Shown in pieces: positions 33,739-46,325 of a stretch of 64,000 nt of DNA. Source of the stretch: Phytoseiulus persimilis. Taxonomy: Eukaryota > Arthropoda > Arachnida > Mesostigmata > Phytoseiidae. The position numbers were made by a program, and so were the translations under genes. Position 1 is the first letter of the stretch; each line of letters starts with the position of its first letter. A model generated the notes under the pieces. The model was not told where the DNA came from and did not search any database. It was given only the letters and a program-made list of their open reading frames with translations. The stretch lies in assembly GCA_037576195.1 (NCBI GenBank), contig JAQZDE010000102.1, positions 1 to 64,000 on the forward strand. Direction: 5' to 3'.

Positions 33739-36573
33739 ACAGAGGATGCCGCAGCAGAGAGCGGTTGTTCTGCTCACAATTTCGCCCTGAAAACCCGACC
33801 TGTACGCTCATATTCAGCGGAATATTGGTATTGTATGCTGTTTATTCATCCAGATATGATTTAGGGTGTTCATGTTCCATCTATCATCATTCGCCCTTCC
33901 ATGTCAGGAGTTTTGCGTCAGATTATGGGTCTGCCTCTCCCAGTTCTCTGAGATTCGCTCGTTCGTAATCAAAGCAAATCAATCCCTTACTCCCCCATAC
34001 TCCCCCACTCTCATACTCTACCGGGTCTTATTCTACTGAGGCAGAGTTCTTCCGCCAGATTGTCGACGTCCGCGTTTGCGTGGCCCAAACTTCGTCGCCT
34101 GTTCGTGTTCCGCTCGTATGCCCGCGGAGGACATCTGCAAGGCTCGCATCCGCCTCAGACGCTACCGTATTACCCATGTGCCGGCCGTCCGTGACTGTCA
34201 GTGAGCTCGTTATACAGCCGCAGATCCGTGAAAGTGAGTCTCTCCAATCACGTGACTCAAGGAGAAACGTTCCCGGATCCGACCGTGGATTTTGTTGGCA
34301 CGCTGGCCTCAGGAATGGGTCCGCCGGTTTGGTACCTCTGTCGCGGAACGGGACAACGGTGAACCATTCTAGTTGTGACATCGTACGTCCAAATCCGAAG
34401 GAGCTTGAACGATCGATGCTTCACCTGCGAGGAATTCCATTCTGCCAGGATAGGTTCAAGAACACGAATCACAGCATTTGTCCTTGCCCTGACCGATCCA
34501 TATTCGAGGATAGCGACGCCAGATCCACTGCTAGTACTAGCAGTTAATTCTTACTTCGGTATTGCTGCCGGCTCTGAAAGTGGAGGTCCCTGGGGTTCGT
34601 GCGGAGGATTCGCGATATTGTTCGAACACGAGATCACCACTGGTCTCAGCTGAGTGTTCCACGTTTCGAAACACGCGGGGAGAAGACTCCCGATGCTGAC
34701 TCCACCTTCTGTGGACAATACGGGCAATGCGAGGAGGGGGAAGGGGCGGCCCGCCCCGCGCAGCAAGGGCTCAGGCCCGGGGTCTCGGGCAGCGTTTCGC
34801 CCAGCCCGGTCATCGCGACGGCCTCCTGGAATACGGTGACGGCATTCGCCGAATTCTACCTCGCGTCCCGAAACTCCCATAAGCCATTCCGGATTCCCGG
34901 GCACAAATACTAGCTTCACCCCATACCTAAGCCGTCCTTTGTAGCAAATCATATCGATTCATTTCAAGTGTTCGAAACTCCATTGATTGTAAGGCCGACA
35001 TTGGAACTGACATCCGAGAAGAGTTCATAGTTTTTCTCCCGTCCCTCAGTTCAGGCGCGAAGAGATACGAACTCGCAAACTGATTCGAATCGTTCGCAAC
35101 TTTCTTGTCAGCATCAAAATAGCGAAGCATCTGACTTCAGACATGAACCGCCGCGCCGACGATGATGAGTATGTTCTTGGGACCGGAGGAAACATCCACC
35201 GATGCGGCTTTTGTATCATCACCCGATATGACAACATCTCCTAGCTCAATCTCCCCTTCGAGGTATTCCTTCATCGAACTAGAAAACGGCTGGCCCTCCG
35301 AGGAATGCTCCACGTTTGAACTAATCGTACCCCGAGTGTCCGTCCAGAGCTTCTCTTGAGGCCACATTGGAATGAAGTCACTACGCGAGCCTTCCTGGCG
35401 TATATTTCGATGGGAATGCCATCGAATTAGATATGGACGATGAATTCAAACGCCCTGTAGATCCCCTCATGGGCCCCCTACTGCGCAGAGTCACTCTGGC
35501 TGTGATGAAAGGTGGATAGCAAGTGAGAGGACAGCCTCATAGCGGGATTGATCACTCCGAGTACCTATAGGGACCCGGGTTGGGGCCCGGCACAAGGAGT
35601 CACATCTGATCCGGCTTCGAAGACGTCGATCTAGCTCAAACGATTCGTTACAGAAAGTCGATGAAGAGGAAATAGTGAGTTCTGCGTCAGAATCGACTCG
35701 CCGAAGGAAGCGATGGCATCGCTTAGAACGCATTGTTATCAAGTTGTCGATGGAGTCTCCGTGAACGATGTCTCTGTGTTTTTGGTTTCCCATCATCCCA
35801 TCGCTTTCCTCCGAACCGCGTCGGACCATGAAATAGGTTGTTATCTCTGGCTTGCTGAAGCTCTCGCGACCTCAAAAACAGTAAGCCGCAAATTAGCTCG
35901 TGTTCTTGGGGTTCCGATACTCGGCTGAGTCGTGGATGTGATCCACGGCATGCCATCGGATCAATCTTCCCGCCTCGAGCAGTCATAACCGGGACCAGAC
36001 GAGAACAATTCCATGAGTTTGATGGACCAACCAAACTGAAGTAGAACAAGAACTGAAAACACGAATATAGAAGAATTGAAAGCAACCGCCGCAGATGTTG
36101 ACAGCCCATCTTTGGATGGCACGGCGCGTATCTCAGACGACAATAGCCCATCACATGGCTCTCTGCCCTGTGACACATGTAGGATTGCCGTTGCCCGCGT
36201 CAAGCCGCCTTTTCGACGGGACACGGCACGAGACAGGAAAAACGGTAGAGTATTCCGTTTCAAGCTGGCTGTCTGCTGCTGTGGAGAGTTATTCCTGTTC
36301 AGTAAACATTGGATGGGGTGGAGAGGATGGCACGCGATCTTTCCCTTCTGGAGGAGACGTATCGGGTTCCCCTCTCACGGGTCGCTCTCTTCCCCAAACT
36401 CGCACGCAGGCCAAGAAACATATCGCGCTTTGCCACTGGGAGACGAGAATCCGCCATATATATATAGATTCCTTTCCAGTGATTCTAGAGTGAGAGGAAA
36501 GGAGGATCCGCCGGAAACAAATTTTCACCATGTCATTTGAGTGCACAGAACTACAGAGAATCTGACTGAGAAA
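33739..36573. other. Intergenic between PGS1 and LMW-PTP; possible minus-strand exons
   Basis: No known protein was recognised. Three minus-strand frames look somewhat protein-like: 35491-35829 (starts MVRRGSEESDGMMGN), 35137-35367 (starts MWPQEKLWTDTRG, acidic and Ser-rich) and 34927-35130 (starts MLRYFDADKKVAND). They could be exons of an unknown gene, but I could not join them convincingly. A GC-rich spot lies at 34727-34800. AT alternation (ATATATATATAG, 36456-36466) lies 108 bp before the LMW-PTP start and could serve as a TATA-like element. Confidence 0.35.
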
Positions 36574-39500
36574 ATGCCAGGGAAACGTCGAGTGTTGTTC
36601 GTTTGTCTCGGGAACATTTGCAGATCACCGATTGCCGAAGCTGTGTTCCAGCACATCTGCAAGCAGCGGGGTGAGTTCCAAAGGTTCGCACCGCGCTGAG
36701 TTACTCGAGCGAAACGAAATACCAAATGCCCTGGCCAAGCTCCGGGCAACGCTCCCCTCTTCTCTTGAGATTTGGATGTACGCAAGTGTGATGTCGATAA
36801 GAAAACACTGCCACTGCCCGCAAGCAACGAGAACGCTTTCCGAAACATCGGACTTTCCCAGAAACGTTTTTCGACAGCGTCCCCGACGTTGACGGCCGAG
36901 ACACAAAAAGCCAACCACCTAAGTTACACTGAAGAACTTCGGCCAGGGGTTCCGCGACGAAGTTATTCAAGGACGAGCCGCTATTCCGGACCCAGACAGA
37001 AGAGTGCCGGACCACGGGGCTATGATCCGGTTCCGAGCTGGAAATCTTTGGGGGTACGCTGGCTCGAGCATCAACTCCAACGACGTCCAGCGTTACGATA
37101 ACCACAGAGACGTCAATGGCAGTGTGTGTGTGTGTGTGTGGATCACGGGAAACGGATGCGTAACAGGAAGACCGACCGGCTAACTGAATGGATGATTCTA
37201 ACGACCATCATGGTCACAGACTTCGTGCGATTCGTTTCGGTCAACACGTGACGGTCTTCGAGAGGCACGGGTTCTGCCCGAAACTTAAAATCCTAATCGC
37301 TTGAGGTACGATTTGCTGATCTTGGATCTGGGTTCGAGATCCTAGTCACTCATGCCAATCAAAATCCAGTTGAATAGGATCAACTTGGGAGAATTTCTAC
37401 CTATGGGAGAATTTCCTATTGAATGAGAGAATGTTCTCAAGCGGGATTCTCCCTAAAATTACCGACGGTACTCCGCGAAGCGAGCTTACCACCTAACAGC
37501 TGAGAAAACACCGCTTGGCGACCACCGAAGTGACGACTACGAGAGCCATCTCCAACGTAGCCGAACTCGGACTCACATGGTAACACTCTATTGATGCCCT
37601 CAAGATATGAGTGGTCGGATGAGCCTCGGTTTTGAAAATTCGTTGTGTTTCTTCGAATCTTGGTCAACGGTATGTTTGTGGCTGAAGCATCCCGCGATCT
37701 GGTCACGTTGTCGACTCTGTCGATGATCATCTCTGCGGAGCTGCATCTTATAGACACTGCAGCTATCGACGGAAGAATGAATCACTCAGGCGACGAACAT
37801 AGCGCGCAGATGGACGAGCCACAATGAAAAGCTATCAGCGTGGTGATCTGCTCATCAGCGTCCGCCGCAGCTGTGGTATTGTCACCCAAGATCTTCCTTT
37901 GGCGGATTGATGCCCAGCCGCTCGATATGAACCAGGAACAATTTAACCCGGACGACAAAAGCAACTGGCCTCGTGAAATCATCGAAACTGCAGATAGGGG
38001 AGTTTGTCGGGAGGCGATGAGAGGCGGCTCTTTGAAACCGGCGAGCGCTGTCAGGCGAGGGACCAGACGGTGAGCTACGCGATTTGGAAGGCAGAAGTTT
38101 CAACAAATCAGAATACCCGATAGGGCTGGTATTCGATGAGTTGGACAGAGGCTTTCAGCATTAATCCTCTCCACATGATCAATTCGAAGCTTCTGTCGAA
38201 GAGCGAGATAGGAAAATATTGAGCCCGGCCTCGAGCCCAAGTCACGGAACGCGTGCCGCCCACATGTCCTGCCACGCCTATCAGCTGTCAGCTCAGTTTA
38301 AATTCTTCACCCAGGTGTGAGCTCGACATTTCCCCGGATACCCGGTTCCTCCTGAAAGATTGATGTTCGAAGGGATCGTTCCCTCTCCTCCTCCGATACC
38401 AGTTCACAGATCGTCTTGTCGAACACTACTGGAAGCTGCGTCAGCCGCAACAGCTTCACAGTCGCAGACCATTCCCGCGGGAGTCGATCAGCTATTCACA
38501 GCGCTTTCAGGGAGCATCTGAAAGCAGCTGGGTTTTCCTCCCGACTATCCGCAGCTTTGTTGTTACGTAACGATTCATGACTGAAAGCTGTGGATTCTGC
38601 GGTCAGATCTTCTTGACAACGAGCGACTGGTTTCTTTCGAACAAGTATCAGAACGCACGAAGCAGCAAGCGCACAACTTGATTAGGACAGTGGCATCTGG
38701 TAACTGCGCGAAAGATTTCCCTGTTCTTCCTGTTGCTCACGGGACAAGAGTTGAAGAAGGTTCGACGCCGAGACTGGCATCCACGGGAGCAACCGAGAAC
38801 CCTCCTTAGCAACTGTGAGCCAAGCTGACCGTCATTGGGTAGCTGTACAAGAATGTTGAGTCTTGAACGGAGCTTCTCACCTAAAGGTTGGTCAACTGAT
38901 TCTTTCGGTTCAGATGTTTTGAAACGTCATCGTGGGATGTTCCGGTGAATGCACATTTGAATTTTAAGATAGGTTGCTCCATGAGAAAGAGATTCGGTGA
39001 ATAGGCGCAGGGAGATTCTAAATGAAGATAACGAGATTGTCGAGAAGAACGATTTGTCGAAGCAAAGACTATAGGGTTGCGTGCCATTGGAGAACCATTT
39101 TTTTCCAGCTTTGAGAGGATGAATTCCTCCAGCACTCGCAGGAATCGATGCCGTTCGCACTCTTCCTATCAACGTGTACATTACAAATCCGGAGCGGCTT
39201 TATTTCTGTTCTTTAGTTAGCCGCCTGCGTGGATCTCGTGAGCCTGTTTTCTTGGCTTACGTAGAGTCAGCGAGGGTGTCTTGTCGTGATGGCTCCGACG
39301 GAGTGAATGATGAGACTTTTTATTCAGTCCTTCGATGTTTCTCTTTCAGGAATAGGAGACCTATGGGAAGCAGACAGCTGCGCCACGGGTAGTTGGCACA
39401 CGGGCTCCAGTCCGGATCGGAGAGCTCTGAAGACACTCGCGAACCACGACATAACTTACAGCCACAAGGCCAGACAGCTGACAGACGAAGATTTCGAGAA

Positions 39501-41898
39501 ATTTGATTTCATATTCGGCATGGACAATAACAATATCAACGCCATCAAAGGTGCGTTCCACGCGATAGCGAATTTTCAAACCATCATCGAGTCGAACATC
39601 CATGAGCAGGCTTTTCACCCCTCGCGTTCTGTGCGCTCGGCTCTGAGAATTGAACGACTTGGCGGGAGGGCTCGAAATGAGTTTCTGTTGTGATCTTGGC
39701 AACTAAGCGGCGAGTTCGGTCGCTGCGCGTTCGTTGGCATCAATGATTCAATTAGTTCTGCTCAGTTCGCCGAAAAAAAAGAGGCGAGCCGTCCGCCACT
39801 TTCGAATGATGGACAAGATGGAACCATGGTGAACGCGTTCCCACTGATTGTGAGTTTCCGCTGCGTTCCTCTCCGAACTGTCGTGCTCCACGCTGTTGCT
39901 GCGCCGCTCGCCAATACAGAAGTATAAGTTGACTACTTAGTAGCAGAGACCTTGAAACATGAACTCTCCCGGGGTAGCGTCTAGCTTGCTCCGTTTTGGA
40001 TCGGTTGTTAACATCAGAAGAACGCTTCCTAACAAAACTCCTGCAGCTGCTACGGAGAATCTGACTCGAACAGAAAGCGCTGGAATACCTCTCTTTCAAA
40101 TCGTCCCGCCTCTCCCGGTCTCACGGGACAATTTGGCAGTCAAAACTCCGGTTGGCACTGACCACATGTTCTTCGCATCGATCGGAGAAAGAAATTCAAG
40201 AGCCACTTTCGCGTAGTGCTCCTATTCTCGACTTTATCCAGATCTCGATGCGACTGCCGGACTGCTGGTCGTTTTGGAATGTGGATGGACAGGCGAATGA
40301 CAGCGATCATATTTTTCTGCTCACCGGACCCCGGAAGGTTCATGCCCTCCGTTCTCGGTTCCCTTCCGAGTATCTATGTCGAGCACTTGCAAAACTTCGG
40401 AGACGGCTCTTCAGAAAGATGAACAGCGGGAGCCCTCACGTGTTCACACTACCCTGCGAGCGGCGGCGAGCCCCAGCGCCGCCTGCGAGCTGGAGTCGTT
40501 GCTCACACAAACTCGCTTTGAGCTGACTTTGTTCGGAGCCAGTCATAAAATGGCCTGTCTCAGATGTTCCAGAAGCCCATGTCAGAAGTGCTCCATCGCA
40601 TTTGTTCTTCATGTGCGTGTCCGTATTTTCCTCGAACACCCGAAGCTGTTGCGGCATTTTGCCGTGGTCAGCCGAGCCTTTGCCATAGCTTCTCTGAACT
40701 CAGTGGGATTCCGGATGAGAACTCGCGGAAGCCAAAAGTTTTTTAGAACCATATTCTCGCCGCGCAAGCACTCTGTCGATACACGAAACGCTCCGGACGT
40801 CTTGAACACAAATCATCCGCGAAACGTGAAGAGACACTTGACGTGCGATTTAATAGATAGCTCGCCAGCCACTCTGCTTGACACGTGGAAGTGTTTGCGA
40901 GCGCGTGTGTGTGTGTGGAATCTATTCACGGCGATCCTCCGTTCGCCTGAAAGATATCCGCTCGCCTGTTGCGATCTCATACGTCCAACGGCAGCTTCCC
41001 GCTCCGCAACACCTCAGATTCGTAGCGGGAGGAGGGATTTTTCGCTAGGTCCCGACGTCAACCATTCGAATTCGCGTAACGCACCGGCCAAGTAGCAGCG
41101 GCACGCAAAGACCGGGAAGTTCTTCAATGACACCAAGTGTAGTATCATCTCGGAGAGGAGCCTCCTCAACCTGCCAGAGAAGTTCACAAGATATCGGTCT
41201 GGCGTATTGCTGCGTGATAGCTAATTGGTTCCTATACAGTACTTAAGATGAGTCACACGTGACGCGGCTGCTCCTTCCCGATCGGCGAATGAGAACAAAA
41301 CATGGTATCTATAATCACGGGATGGTGCGGTCTGCGAGTGGATCAGTAAGGCCTGGAATTTTGGGTTGTACAATGAGGCTATGCGGAGAACTCAGGTCAG
41401 CTGCTTGAGCAGAGATCAGAGAATTCAGGCATTCTCCTCACACATTCGGTTTCCACGAATCACGTGACTGACCAACATTCACACGTTTCCGCGGCTCAGT
41501 TTTGCATCGCTCGTTATACTTCCTCAACGCTTTCCGTTTATCGCCATCGATCTCCGAGAATTTATTCCCCCTGTTTTTTTCCGAACCTATCCATGCCAAG
41601 CGGGCCGAAACGTTACTCCCGCCAATGTCATTGGCATTGTCGGACGCGAATTCTCCGCAAGCAATCATAATGCGTGGAATATTTTTCGGCAAGGGGAAAA
41701 ATAAACCATTATCTTTTCGTTCCAGCCGCGGCCTCAACCCCGGAGCACCACGCCGTCGTGGATTTGCTGGGCAAATACGATCCTAAGGGCCATCGGATCA
41801 TTAGAGACCCATACTACGACAGCGGTTCCGCCGGCTTCGAAGAAGTCTTCGAACAATGCAAAAGATCCTGTCTGGCGTTCCTTGAGCAGCACAAATGA
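36574..41898 (+). CDS. ACP1: Low-molecular-weight protein tyrosine phosphatase
   Basis: A cytosolic phosphatase that removes phosphate from tyrosines (acid phosphatase 1 family, EC 3.1.3.48). Three exons join in frame: 36574-36670, 39350-39550 and 41726-41898, giving 156 aa, the usual size. The P-loop VCLGNICRSPIAEA supplies the nucleophile Cys11 and Arg17 (C-x5-R). Exon 2 carries the family segment DLWEADSCATGSWHTGSSPD and RQLTDEDFEKFDFIFGMD. Exon 3 carries the general-acid motif DPYYDS. Both splice junctions are phase 1. The introns (2,679 and 2,175 bp) are far longer than others in the window; open stretches inside them, such as 37437-37757 and 40376-41095, are not separate genes as far as I can tell. 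Confidence 0.97.
37122..37141 (+). repeat. (GT)n microsatellite, about ten units
   Basis: An uninterrupted GT run in intron 1 of the LMW-PTP gene. A shorter GT run lies at 40904-40917 in intron 2. Confidence 0.9.
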
Positions 41899-42023
41899 TA
41901 GATGGGGAGCCAGCTTAGACGTTTCGGTATATCTCCGCGACAAACACTCCAGACGCTGTAGCGGTACTTTTTATAGTCACCAGAAACTAGATACGCGTAG
42001 AAGCCTAGGTTAGTCGGAGTCGT

Positions 42024-42029
42024 AATAAA
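42024..42029 (+). terminator. Poly(A) signal of the LMW-PTP gene (AATAAA)
   Basis: A canonical AATAAA lies 126 bp after the LMW-PTP stop codon, in the correct orientation. Confidence 0.7.
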
Positions 42030-44390
42030 TATCATTCCATGTTTCGGAGAGTAGGAGTCTCGTCCCGAGAATGCGACCTTCGATGGATGAATTGAATTAG
42101 GAGGAGCCTATACCTTTGGGAGCGATTCAGGGACTGCACCGAGAGCGGAGCGTAGGTCGTGACCTGAATGGTGTGTATGAATCACGCTGTAAGTCGCAGG
42201 GGGTTGCACATCGCGGGCGACCTTGAGAAGCATGTCACATTCTGGTTGAATGCTGCGCTCATCCCGAGCAGCCTCGTCGACATTCTTGATTCAATGCAAC
42301 TCGTCGTATCTCGGGTTCCTCGAATGGTGAATTCTCAAAACATATGAACAACTTTCAGACCTCTGCGCTCTGTTCTCGGCGAGCCCATGCGGGGAAAGAT
42401 AGCCGAAGGAATGTTTCTTGCCAAGCTTTTCTCGAGCTCTGGATGGGAATCTAGGGAATATTTCCAATCAATATCATAGTCAAGGACACTCGCTGAGTGG
42501 AACACGGTGGCTGTCAAATCCGTCACTATTAGATTACAGAATGAGTGATTTTGTTCAGGTCGAGCTTTCGGTCTCCAAGAGTCTCCTGGCGCTTCGTTCG
42601 GAGCATACCATCCGTCGTCATGAGGCGATGCACAATCAGAGAAGAACCATCTCGAAGGAAAGCATTCAAAATCTCATGGAGCAGATGCTCAGATGCGAGG
42701 TAGGATGGAAACAGACTTTTACTCTAGAGAAGGAAGCTGGCTAGAAGTCTTCTTGCGGTTCGGGAGTGTTGCGAAACATGAAGTTGCCTCCCAAGTTCCT
42801 GGCCGTCTGCGAGTGGAGATAGAAATAGCTCAGAGAGATCGCCTCACAGCCGGAGCAATGAGCGGGAGCGCTTCGGTGGTACCGCAGCGGATTCTTCCGC
42901 GGCTGTCAGGGAGGAGGCTGCCGCCTTGCATCAGAGCGGCATCGTGAGCTGTCGTGGAAGAAAGCCATGCATCTAATCGACTTTCCTTCTGTAAGCCGTA
43001 GCTAATGGGTAGCTCTGTCTGGAACGCTGAACCGATCGATCCCGAGTGATCAAAATTCGAGCCCATCGGTAGCGTGGAAATTGCGTTCAAACGAGTTGCC
43101 TCGACGGCGCGGTGACGTGACGAAATCGCATGCGAATAGATAACATTCTTTTTTTCGAGTTTCTGTGTAGCTCCGCCCGCCGGGATTACAGCGGCGTTGG
43201 GAGCGCCGGAAAGCAGGTGACGTTCATCATTTAAATGAATAATAGTGCTTTCCTCCATCGTTTTCATACATAATGCTTCGTGACACGCGAGTAGAAAGCC
43301 AACGAGAAGTTCGGCACCCGCGCCAGAGACGTCTGAAGCCAGCTAGTGGACTGAGGAAAGGCAAAGTGACAAAGTCTCTGGGAACGGTTGCCCGGCGGAG
43401 CTATATCATACCACTGGATCCTGGTCTTGTCGGTCTGAGACGATGTTTCTCAACGGTTACCGACTCCGGGGAATCGGCGGCTGCCGATGGAGTGGCTCGG
43501 GTCCGTTGCCTTGGACGCAAGAAATTCATCTCGAACATTAACCAGATCCACCGGAGATCGAAGATCCGCTATGGATTTGGTCGGAGCCGGACAAGAGGCA
43601 TCCAAGATGGAGGAAGGGGAGTCTATGATGACATGGAGGCCGAGTATGCTACCGCGGTCGATTGGAGGCTCTCGGAGCTGAGCTCGTTGTCGCTCCATTT
43701 CTCGCAAAGCTTGGATGTAAGTATCTTAGAATGCTCATGGGGCAAAAACCGACACCCAAAGAGCCTCTCCATACTGTATTGAAGAAGTCGGAAGTACCCA
43801 CTCTGAAGATGGCGCTGAGATACCCTAACATAAATATCGGGTGCAACTCGAAGATGATTCTCGGTCACTGAGCAGTTGTTTGGCCGACATCATGACGCAA
43901 ACAAGGACCACGATCGGCTTGACATGATAGATGAACTCGACTCCTACTCATAGGCAGGGGTCTGCCCGAATCGAGACAGTACTGGAAAGCAAAATCACGG
44001 CTTCACCATGGACGCGAGCACGTCTGAAGGAAATCGAGTGGAAACAGCACTGTTGATGCCGAACGTCTCATGGTAGAACCATTGAAGCATTCTTTCGCAT
44101 CTACCCATTGCACCTCGGTGCCCATCATCAGGCAACCTACAGTAGTCGCAAGGTAACGGAATCAGACTCGAAATTAGCAAACGAGGAGCGCGTCAGAGCA
44201 GGCTCGGACGAGGACGGCTTGCTTTCCCATGTGTAGTGGGTCCCGATATCGGTTCTGATATACGCTATGATAGGTCAAGGAAGAAGCGAACCCGTGTGAA
44301 AGGATTTTTTTCCTGCTGTATATCAACCAAATGAAACTCCGACATGACGGCATCGACAGTTTGTTTGATACGCGTATTTACAATCGATAT
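42030..44390. other. Unassigned block with protein-like open frames on both strands
   Basis: Between the LMW-PTP poly(A) signal and the end of mago there are several suggestive frames. A plus-strand exon-like piece at 42541-42699 starts ATG (MSDFVQVELSVSKSLLAL), has TTTTGTTCAG inside it and ends in GAG before GTAGGA. A 169-codon frame starts at 43273 (+) and contains a strong donor (GTAAGT) near 43711. A 145-codon ATG frame runs from 43267 down to 42830 (-) and starts MKTMEESTIIHLNDERH. Another minus-strand frame lies at 43450-43707. Plus and minus options conflict, and no family was recognised. Confidence 0.3.
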
Positions 44391-45370
44391 TTAGATGGGC
44401 TTGATCTTGAAATGGAGACCAATGAGTGAGAATACCATACACTTCAAATCCTGTACGAGGTAATAAAAGCAGCGGAGACCCTCGACGTCGCTGGAAGAGA
44501 GTTGCCGCTGTTAGTCAAAAATCCAAGCCTGTTGTGCTGGCTACGTAGTGCCTTCTCAAAGTTTGAGTGCGTTGCCCCAATGTGAGCCATTAGCAACGAG
44601 ATGATGACTCGTTTCGATAATAAACCTACTTGCTGTTCGTGACATCTGCGAGACTCCCTATTTTTGAAGTCGTGAAAGAAACGTGTTCGTCTCCCAAGAC
44701 GATCTCGAGCTCCTGGCGTCCAACGCGATCAGGTACTGGCCAATCGTTATCGTCCTCCTGTGAAATGGAATGAGATCTGCAGGTTACAACCAGACCCATT
44801 GTCAATTTTCTATAATCATCCGCAAACATGGTTGGGAATGCCGACATAACCATTCAAGGCCGCCAAAGCGATCAGATATGTAACACATGACTCGCCTGCA
44901 TGATTTCTGAGTCCTCGATGATTCTCCGAAGTTCAGCCATCACAGATCCACTCACGTAAACTTCTTTGCGGATCATTGTGTCATTCTTGTAATTTGAGTT
45001 GTTGGCATATCGAAGCTTTCCTGGAATTTCGTGTGGTTTTTCGTGAATTTTCCGAACGAAGCGGAGCAGGTTTGTTTTTCGTCCCGATCAATGAAAAGCA
45101 TCGACAACGAGAAAAAACTAGTCAAAACGACGATTCCCAAAGTCGACGCACTCCGGACTGGTTCATGCTGACGGCACAAGATCACGCAAACGAACAACTC
45201 ATGTGAACTATCGCGGAAGCAAGCGTTTGGATGGCGGAGGCCACTATTTTGATTTCGGAAACCTTGCGGGCTCACTCACCGTCAGGTCTGAACTCGAACT
45301 CCAAAAACTCATGACCGAATTTTCCTTTGTGGCCCACGTAGTAGCGTACGTAGAAATCGTTGTTCGACAT
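44391..45370 (-). CDS. mago: Mago nashi, exon junction complex core subunit
   Basis: Mago binds Y14 (RBM8A) and locks eIF4A3 on spliced mRNA in the exon junction complex. Four exons on the minus strand join in frame: 45370-45280, 45020-44896, 44757-44630 and 44490-44391, giving 147 aa against 146 in human MAGOH. Sequence is near-identical to the family throughout: [20 protein letters not shown] in exon 1, [14 protein letters not shown] in exon 2, [20 protein letters not shown] in exon 3 and the end [20 protein letters not shown] followed by PI. Exon 2 appears to end at a GC donor (CAG before GCGAGT). Using the next GT would insert ASH into a conserved segment. The gene lies head-to-head with HCCS. 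Confidence 0.97.
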
Positions 45371-46325
45371 TTCTTGAGCTACGGTGTGTGCTTTGTTTTC
45401 GTATTTCTATCAGCACTAACCGACCGCCGGCGTCGAATATTAGTAACTCGGCGGAATCCTAGAACACACACAGAAGGCGGGAGAAAAGCCGCGTCAAAAC
45501 GAAACCACTGGGGAGGCCGTCATCGTCGCCAGTGCTTTCCGCCAAATTGAGCGTCATGGAGCATCGTTTCGAGGATCCGTGGCGGATAATACCTTCTCTC
45601 CGGCAGGCCAGAGAGAGAGCTTCAGTAATCTCAGTTCCTCATGGTTGAACAATGTGCCAGACTAGATGTTCCGCTCTATTGTTCGAACCTGGACCCGGAC
45701 CTACGTCCGCTAAATTGGCAGGGTCGATTCAAGCCTGCCTTAACTTGAGAGAATCGAAGCACGATCCACTGTGACCCTCACGCCGAGTGGTGTCCCGCAT
45801 AGATTGGTTCTAGAATCGAACTCTGAGTGTGATTCGATCACGCGGAACTCTGTGTCCGTCGAGCACAGGCTCCTGAGATGGGGAACCAGCAAAGCAGTGG
45901 GAAAGAGGTTTCAGGACCATTGGGTACAGTAATCATACACACTCGAAACGAGTCGGAACCAGTGAAAAAGAGCGGCTGTCCCGTTGATCATTCAAAGGTT
46001 CGTGTGACCCAATATACGCTCGATATTTGCCGAATATGACTCCGCGATATCAGTGACCCTGTCTCCCAGCCGAACGGTTCGCGGGCTGAACCCCTGGCCG
46101 ATGGAAGGACCGTGCTCCATCCGCGCGGTTACAGTGGGGGATCGTTTTCGAACCCTACGGGCTGTCGGCTCTGATGCTCTGTTCTGGTGACCGGCCTCGG
46201 ATTCCTTCTCCGTCGAGGAGAGATTCTCTAGGTTGCCATCCATCGAGCAAGGTTTCAGCCGTGCTCGATTCAATGCCCGAGGCGGTCTCCCTGGTTTCGA
46301 GTTTTCATGATGCTCTTCTCTGCAG
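45371..46325. promoter_or_regulatory. Divergent intergenic region between mago and HCCS
   Basis: These 955 bp separate the start codons of two genes pointing away from each other and must hold both promoters. The HCCS start ATG directly follows TTCTCTGCAG, an acceptor-like sequence, so part of the region is probably a 5'UTR intron of HCCS. I see no clear TATA box. Confidence 0.5.

Noticed and set aside
37324-37342. GGTTCGAGATCC resembling a tRNA T-loop
   Set aside because: It is explained by a simple GGATCT/AGATCC hairpin. No acceptor stem, D-arm or anticodon arm could be placed around it.
40376-41095. 239-codon plus-strand frame
   Set aside because: It lies within intron 2 of the LMW-PTP gene, is rich in Ser, Arg and Cys, and resembles no family.
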